The notes below the pieces were generated by a model. The model was not told the DNA's origin. It worked only from the letters and a program-made list of their open reading frames with translations, and made no database searches. Positions 21,201 through 25,583 of a stretch of DNA of 25,583 bases are shown piece by piece. The position numbers and the translations under genes are program-made. How positions within the stretch are numbered: the stretch's first letter is position 1; every line of letters begins with the position of its first letter. This DNA is from a virus: the IMG/VR virus record IMGVR_UViG_3300012006_000026, positions 1 through 25,583 of that record. The stretch is one strand, 5' to 3'.

Positions 21201-22118
21201 TCAACGGATCTTCCCGGCTTGCCGCGCTGCTTTCCAGTTCTGATAACTTCCGTGAAACTCGCCTTTAGAGTCCACTTTGAAATCAGAACCGCTTGCAGCG
21301 CCGCGGATCGGGCTGATCGGTGCTGGTGCTTTTGATCGCGTAACAGACTGAGCAGACTCAGCAGACTTTTCCAATCGTGCTTCCAGTTTCCCAATTTCAC
21401 GAATCGCAGTAATCAGCGGCATTTCGTTGAGTTTAAGCGCGAACTCCTCGTTCTCTGCCAAGTGATACAGGATTCTCGGCCCGATATCACTCTCTAGGAT
21501 GGCGTCACGCACCGTGTCGTTTACGGTGACGGTTGAGCTTTCCACCATCTCGGCAAAGTCCGGTATCTCGGCCTTTGTCGCCTTGAGTCGAGTTTCCCAA
21601 CCTTTTAAAAGTTTGGTTTGCTCGGCCGCGGCGCGTTTCTCAGCGTCCTGCCTATCTCTGTTTGCTAACGCAGCTTCTGCGGAATATTCAGCCAACGCTT
21701 TTGCATACTCAAAAGCATCGGTAAATTGCTCGGGCTTTGGTTCTGTGATCGCGGTCGATTTAACTTCTGGTTTCGACCCGCTTTCTAGTTCCCTAACCCG
21801 CGCCTCTAGTGTTTGTCGGGCTTCGCGTTCCTGTTGTGCTTCAGCTTTCGCCTGGTCGCGTGCCTTCGATAACGTAGAGAACCGCCGTTCTAGCTTGGGA
21901 TTCTGTTTTTTTTCGTCTGTTGTGTCTGTTACTTCTGCCTCTGGTTCACTCTGCTCGGCTTCGACTTCCGGCTCCGATTGCTCGGCCTCGGAAGGTGCGC
22001 GATCAGCTAATCCCAATTTATCGGCATTAAATGCGGCCAAAGTTTCGCCGGTAACAATGCTGCCGGCTTGCTTTGGTTCTTGCGTGACTTCGTTCTGCGT
22101 GTCGGCCATATTATTCAT
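21201..22118 (-). CDS. capsid scaffolding protein
   Basis: 305-residue highly charged helical protein between portal and coat genes, the place of P22 gene 8 (303 residues). The N-terminus is acidic with a short tandem repeat (EAEQSEPE at 44-51 and 53-60), the middle is coiled coil (STLSKARDQAKAEAQQERE, AEQTKLLKGWETRLKATKAE), and the C-terminus is basic (YQNWKAARQAGKIR), fitting a coat-binding tail. It directs coat assembly and is then released. The start is uncertain between 22118 and an in-frame ATG at 22109: GGAG lies 3 and 12 bases away respectively, neither ideal. Confidence 0.85.
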   Translation of the reverse strand: MNNMADTQNEVTQEPKQAGSIVTGETLAAFNADKLGLADRAPSEAEQSEPEVEAEQSEPEAEVTDTTDEKKQNPKLERRFSTLSKARDQAKAEAQQEREARQTLEARVRELESGSKPEVKSTAITEPKPEQFTDAFEYAKALAEYSAEAALANRDRQDAEKRAAAEQTKLLKGWETRLKATKAEIPDFAEMVESSTVTVNDTVRDAILESDIGPRILYHLAENEEFALKLNEMPLITAIREIGKLEARLEKSAESAQSVTRSKAPAPISPIRGAASGSDFKVDSKGEFHGSYQNWKAARQAGKIR

Positions 22119-22156
22119 AAGCTCCGTATTCCCCGCAAAACCTGCGGTATGGTTTT

Positions 22157-22186
22157 TTTATACTCTTTTACGGTATTTATTGTCTA
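22157..22186 (-). promoter_or_regulatory. possible promoter for scaffold-coat genes
   Basis: On the minus strand TAGACA (22186-22181) and TATAAA (22162-22157) are separated by 18 bases, each one mismatch from the sigma-70 consensus. The -35 lies at the very end of the portal gene and the -10 in the 58-base gap before the scaffold gene, one of the few gaps in the late operon. A small hairpin (CCGCA/TGCGG, 22133-22147) would sit in the 5' leader. Judged from sequence only. Confidence 0.35.
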
Positions 22187-24288
22187 GTGGTTAGCGGATT
22201 GGCGCCCTGTTCAATATCTTGGGCGGCGGTTTGGGCAAATTGATACTGCTCCTGATTGCGCCGATCGATCTCGGCTTCTAGGCGTTTGGTGTCCATGTGG
22301 TGCAGCATAAGCTGGACGATTGCGTCCAGTTCCGTCTTGTTCTGACTGGTAATAGCTCTGGTATTCTGGTCGTTGACCTTGACCTCGGCCATAGTTTCGG
22401 TGTTGTGCGCCCTGGCGGTGACGTCCATCAGCTTCCTGCGGTTTGCCCCTTCTTCCTTGATTTGGGCAATAGATCCGCGGTTGTCGATCTCGAGCTGCAT
22501 CGCCATCATCTGCTGCTTCATCTGCTCGATGGTTTGCTTGCCCTGCGCGAGCTGCATCTGCACCTGCGGCGGGATCGGGCTTTTATCGTCAATCTGCGCC
22601 AGCGGGTTGCTGGCCGCCAAGCGGTCGGCAATCACATCGGCGCCGGGAAAGTCCATGTTCCTGAAGATCAGGTCGCCGGCAATCTTGAACAAATCCTGAT
22701 TTGCCATCATGGGAGCCATTGCTTCTACGGCCTGCTGGCGCTTGCTATTATAGCCCGGGCCCGTGTCCATCACCACATCGTATTCGCCCACGGTAATGTC
22801 GTTTAAGACCTGCCCAACAGCGGTTTTCTCGTTAACCGTGATCAGGTCGGGCTGGCCATCGTCACCGATAATCCGCATCACCCGCTGACCGTCGTAGATT
22901 TTGGGTATCAGGTCGAGAATGATCTTGCCGGTGAATTTGATGCTGCGAGTCAAGTTGTCGTAGTAATGGAAGTTCGACATGTCCCCTTGTTGCTGTGCAC
23001 CATTTAACGCTTTGCCGCTGACATTGCCAGGCATCTGTTGTGCCGGATCGAATATGCCAAGCACAGTTTGCAGGTCATCCGATATGGCGGCAGCCGCGGT
23101 CATCACGCCAGCAGGCGGCGGTTCCGGCTGTAGACGGACCGGCACTGGTGCTGTCCGGCCATCAATGTCCGTTTGCTTGTAGCGCAAGACAGGCGAGGAT
23201 TTGACGTTCGCAGCAGCCCATTCTGTCTCATGCCCTTCGTCTTGACCTTCGGCCAGCAGCCACTTAGCTTTCGGCGCCAAAGCAACCGACTCGGTCATGC
23301 TGGTGCGCCAAAAGTTATACATCCTCTGCGGATCTTTGGCGAACCGCACCAGACCAAACTTTTTACGTTTATCGTCAACTATGACCTGCTGCCCGTAGAC
23401 CGGCACGATCGGAATAAACCGTCCCGGCCAATCCTGTTCTTCCAGGACTTCCATTGTGGTCAGCTTGCACCACTTAATTACCTTTTTGTAGCTCGGGCGC
23501 TCGTCGATGATTTGAATACCGGCCAGCAAGAGAACATCCGCGCTTGGCAGCTCGTCCTTGAATATCTTGGTTCCGTCAGAGAGCAGGACAAGCGTAGCCT
23601 TTTCGCGCTCAGTCCAGAAGTATTCAGCGATCCGAATGTCCTCTTTAGTCATCCATTCCGCAGCATCGTCCCCCGTAGCTTTTGGTTGGAATCCCTGCCC
23701 GTCGTCCTTGCCGGGATACATCTTGCGGAATTGCGCTTTCGGAATCATCGTCGTGATAATTGCCCGTTCAGCATCGGATCCATCTGGCGCCGTGGAATTG
23801 GGGTCAAAATAGACGGTAAACGGGTTTTCAATTGCCTTGATGAATATTTCCTGATCGAACGAATCCTCCCTTACATATTCCGTCACCACGCGCCAGAAAC
23901 CCCAGCCCATCCTGACCGAGTAATCAAAAGCGTTGTCATAGGCGTGGTCTGCATTGCTGTTTAGCTCAATGTGCCGGGTAATACCCTCAATAACCTCGGC
24001 AACCTTTGCGTCGGCCTGCGTGTTGGTCGGGTGCACCTTAATCCGCGGTCGTTGCTGGCGCTGCTGGTTGGTCACCTGCCGCACGTAAGCATCGATCTTG
24101 TTGATGGTCAGGCAAGGTCTAGCCTCAAGATTCCGGCTGTTCTGGATCTCGGTCGGCCACTGGTCACCCGCGGCAAACTTCAAGTCCTCGAGCGCTTCCA
24201 TCCGGTTGCTGGACTCGGCATCCCCGCACAAGCGCAGGAACTTGACCGCCTCCTCTATCCGCGGATCATTGTCAAATTGGCTGTTCAT
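22177..24288 (-). CDS. portal protein, P22-like
   Basis: 703-residue portal of the P22 gp1 family (725 residues in P22). Recognisable are the N-terminal DPRIEEAVKFLRLCGDAESS, LEDLKFAAGDQWP, RPCLTINKIDAYVRQVTNQQ with RPRIKVHP, the stem/wing region NPFTVYFDPNSTAPDGSDAE, FIPIVPVYGQQVIVDDKRKK and a C-terminal Gln-rich coiled coil (QMQLAQGKQTIEQMKQQMMA) matching the P22 barrel helix. The ATG at 24288 overlaps the homing endonuclease stop as ATGA; an in-frame TTG at 24297 is less likely. It forms the dodecameric packaging and ejection channel. Confidence 0.93.
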   Translation of the reverse strand: MNSQFDNDPRIEEAVKFLRLCGDAESSNRMEALEDLKFAAGDQWPTEIQNSRNLEARPCLTINKIDAYVRQVTNQQRQQRPRIKVHPTNTQADAKVAEVIEGITRHIELNSNADHAYDNAFDYSVRMGWGFWRVVTEYVREDSFDQEIFIKAIENPFTVYFDPNSTAPDGSDAERAIITTMIPKAQFRKMYPGKDDGQGFQPKATGDDAAEWMTKEDIRIAEYFWTEREKATLVLLSDGTKIFKDELPSADVLLLAGIQIIDERPSYKKVIKWCKLTTMEVLEEQDWPGRFIPIVPVYGQQVIVDDKRKKFGLVRFAKDPQRMYNFWRTSMTESVALAPKAKWLLAEGQDEGHETEWAAANVKSSPVLRYKQTDIDGRTAPVPVRLQPEPPPAGVMTAAAAISDDLQTVLGIFDPAQQMPGNVSGKALNGAQQQGDMSNFHYYDNLTRSIKFTGKIILDLIPKIYDGQRVMRIIGDDGQPDLITVNEKTAVGQVLNDITVGEYDVVMDTGPGYNSKRQQAVEAMAPMMANQDLFKIAGDLIFRNMDFPGADVIADRLAASNPLAQIDDKSPIPPQVQMQLAQGKQTIEQMKQQMMAMQLEIDNRGSIAQIKEEGANRRKLMDVTARAHNTETMAEVKVNDQNTRAITSQNKTELDAIVQLMLHHMDTKRLEAEIDRRNQEQYQFAQTAAQDIEQGANPLTTRQ

Positions 24289-24740
24289 ATTGTGCAACCC
24301 TCATGCAGTTTTCTTTTCGCATTTACATAAACAGAATGCGCTATTTCTGGACTGCTAAAAGTTCCCAACCATTGATTGCCAGATGGTGTTCTTATTGCAG
24401 CACTAAATTTATTTCCTCGTTTTGATACACCAAGAAATCCTATTTTATTATCTGATCTTGCTTTGCGTTGATTTTGCATATTTACGGAACGTGATACATC
24501 ACGCAAATTATTAATAGAATTATTCTGAGGATTTCCATCTATATGGTCAATATCGCCACTAGGCCAAACACCATAAATATAAAGCCACGCCAATCTATGA
24601 GCGCGATATATCGCACCATCAACACCAATTCTAATTCTTCTATTGTCTAAAGTTCCAACTACCTTTCCATTCTTAGTAAAAAGACCAGTATCAGAACAAT
24701 AAATAATTAATTCTTTTAATCGTTTTTGAGTAATTATCAT
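24285..24740 (-). CDS. free-standing HNH-AP2 homing endonuclease
   Basis: 151-residue protein with an HNH_3 core: YRAHRLAWLYIYG at 45-57, DIDHIDGNPQNNSINNLRDV at 63-82 (His48, Asp65-His66, Asn77-Asn78), then an AP2-like DNA-binding domain (FLGVSKRGNKFSAAI, WLGTFSSPEIAHSVYVNAKR). It is AT-rich compared with both neighbours and lies exactly between the terminase stop (TAATG) and the portal start (ATGA), typical of a mobile homing gene. The ATG at 24740 is used; an in-frame GTG at 24752 would add four residues inside the terminase gene. It probably cuts alleles lacking it and spreads by repair. Confidence 0.9.
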   Translation of the reverse strand: MIITQKRLKELIIYCSDTGLFTKNGKVVGTLDNRRIRIGVDGAIYRAHRLAWLYIYGVWPSGDIDHIDGNPQNNSINNLRDVSRSVNMQNQRKARSDNKIGFLGVSKRGNKFSAAIRTPSGNQWLGTFSSPEIAHSVYVNAKRKLHEGCTI

Positions 24741-25583
24741 TAGTTCATCCACCCCGCATTTTCAAATTGTTGAATTCTAGGTTTCCGCGGCTTGCGCGGC
24801 TCGTTGACCATCAGGCCGATATATCTAAAAGCGTCTGCACCGTGGCTGTATTCGTCGTGTAGCGGTGACTTGCTGAAGCTGCCGTATGCGTCTGTCTCAT
24901 ACCGATAATGGCGCAGGCAATTGATGCCATCGGCTGCGTTCTCGCGGTCAAACCAGCAATTAGGGAAGATGGTTCTGGCTGCGTTGATTGAGTCCACTAC
25001 CGGCACCCGCGGGATGATGTTCACCCGATAGCCGGCAGCCCGGACGATCTCCTCGATGCTCTTGCCATTGGCGGCCAGCGTCTTGTTTTCAGCATCATGC
25101 GGCAGCCAAAGCGTGTCGTAGACGTAGCCGAACTTCTGCATCTCGGCCAGATACCAACTCATGGTCTGCTGGATGTTTTCAAAATATCGAATTAGCCTGG
25201 TCTCCATGCCAACGAATTGCAGGAACCAGATAGCCGTAGCGTCCGACCAGCCCAAGTCAAAGATGGCGTGCACAGGCTTGGACGGGTCATATATAACCCT
25301 TGTCAAACGGCCTTGAATGTCGGCCATCTGCAATTCTTTAGCGAAGATCGCACCGTCCACGTTCTGCCGGCACAGCCCTTCCCAGACGTTGTTATAGGCT
25401 TCAGTATCGCGGTTCTTTAAAGCGTCTTTCTCAAGCTCCAGCGTGTGTGGGAACCACGGGTTATCGTTCCAGTTAACCTTCTGCACCACGCAGTCATCAG
25501 GCGGCTTCAGCACGAAACGCTCGTAAGTCTCGTCGGTCTCAAGCTCCGGATTGAACGAGATCCAGATCTCGCTATTGTCCTTG
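24740..25583 (-). CDS. terminase large subunit (partial, C-terminal part)
   Basis: The last 280 residues of a packaging motor gene whose 5' end lies outside the window. The visible part begins in the end of the ATPase domain (SEIWISFNPELETDETYERF, then VQKVNWNDNPWFP and EAYNNVWEG, typical of PBSX/Terminase_3-type large subunits) and continues through the RNase H-like nuclease: AIFDLGWSDATAIW with Asp109 and Asp114 of the visible part, DTLWLPHDAENK, and the final HDEYSHGADAFRY. These acidic residues form the metal site that cuts concatemeric DNA. The protein ends at a TAATG junction with the homing endonuclease. Confidence 0.92.
   Translation of the reverse strand, partial: KDNSEIWISFNPELETDETYERFVLKPPDDCVVQKVNWNDNPWFPHTLELEKDALKNRDTEAYNNVWEGLCRQNVDGAIFAKELQMADIQGRLTRVIYDPSKPVHAIFDLGWSDATAIWFLQFVGMETRLIRYFENIQQTMSWYLAEMQKFGYVYDTLWLPHDAENKTLAANGKSIEEIVRAAGYRVNIIPRVPVVDSINAARTIFPNCWFDRENAADGINCLRHYRYETDAYGSFSKSPLHDEYSHGADAFRYIGLMVNEPRKPRKPRIQQFENAGWMN

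Noticed and set aside
22133-22160. Plus-strand terminator (CCGCA/TGCGG followed by seven T)
   Set aside because: Short stem with five bases before the T-run and no plus-strand gene upstream; more simply a leader hairpin of the scaffold transcript.
22297-24330. Several long plus-strand frames opposite the portal gene
   Set aside because: Shadows of a well-supported portal gene; composition and lack of ribosome sites do not support coding.
1-25583. CRISPR arrays, tRNA genes, integrase and attachment sites
   Set aside because: I looked for regular short repeats, cloverleaf-like sequences and recombinase genes and saw none.

Overview
This window looks like part of a tailed bacteriophage (or prophage) genome: a podovirus with a P22-type head and tail. 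The evidence is a P22-like portal, scaffold, coat protein, gp4-like tail accessory factor and gp10-like DNA stabilisation protein, together with a BPP-1-like set of ejection proteins. Genes are packed with 1-, 4- or 8-base overlaps and there is almost no intergenic space. No bacterial housekeeping gene, rRNA or tRNA was seen. The lysis genes and the Lar, Ref, NinB and ERF families suggest a Gram-negative, probably proteobacterial, host; this is inference. No integrase or CI-type repressor is visible, so lifestyle cannot be decided from this window.

Left arm, plus strand (1-4831): an early/middle operon. It opens with a recombination block: ERF-type single-strand annealing protein, YqaJ-type exonuclease, Ref-like HNH nuclease, NinB/Orf-like recombination mediator, a small protein with an SSB-like acidic tail, and a Lar-type anti-restriction zinc protein. 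Next comes an unusual regulator that joins a Cro-like helix-turn-helix to a sigma-70 region 4. Nine small ORFs follow, mostly unrecognised, nearly all joined by ATGA stop/start overlaps, two of them with predicted membrane segments.

Right arm, minus strand (25583 down to 4797): the late operon. In transcription order it holds the terminase large subunit (5' end outside the window), a free-standing HNH-AP2 homing endonuclease, portal, scaffold, coat protein, two small beta-rich virion proteins, a tail fibre, a glycine-rich adhesin, two small tail-associated proteins, gp4-like and gp10-like tail factors, a beta-sandwich protein, a cupin protein, three ejection proteins, a tail-collar fibre, and then a lysis cassette (two small membrane proteins flanking a 3TM holin, a GH108 endolysin, and a secreted six-cysteine protein). 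The two arms converge and their last genes overlap by 35 bases at 4797-4831.

The most striking structure is a roughly 63-67 residue beta-rich module present three times in two adjacent tail proteins: twice in tandem in the gp10-like protein and once in the gp4-like protein. It looks like a transferable domain inserted into otherwise conserved tail-completion proteins. Other points of interest are the HTH/sigma-region-4 fusion, the dense recombination cluster, the homing endonuclease spliced exactly between terminase and portal, and an identical 18-base SD/stop/start junction at two places in the small-gene operon.
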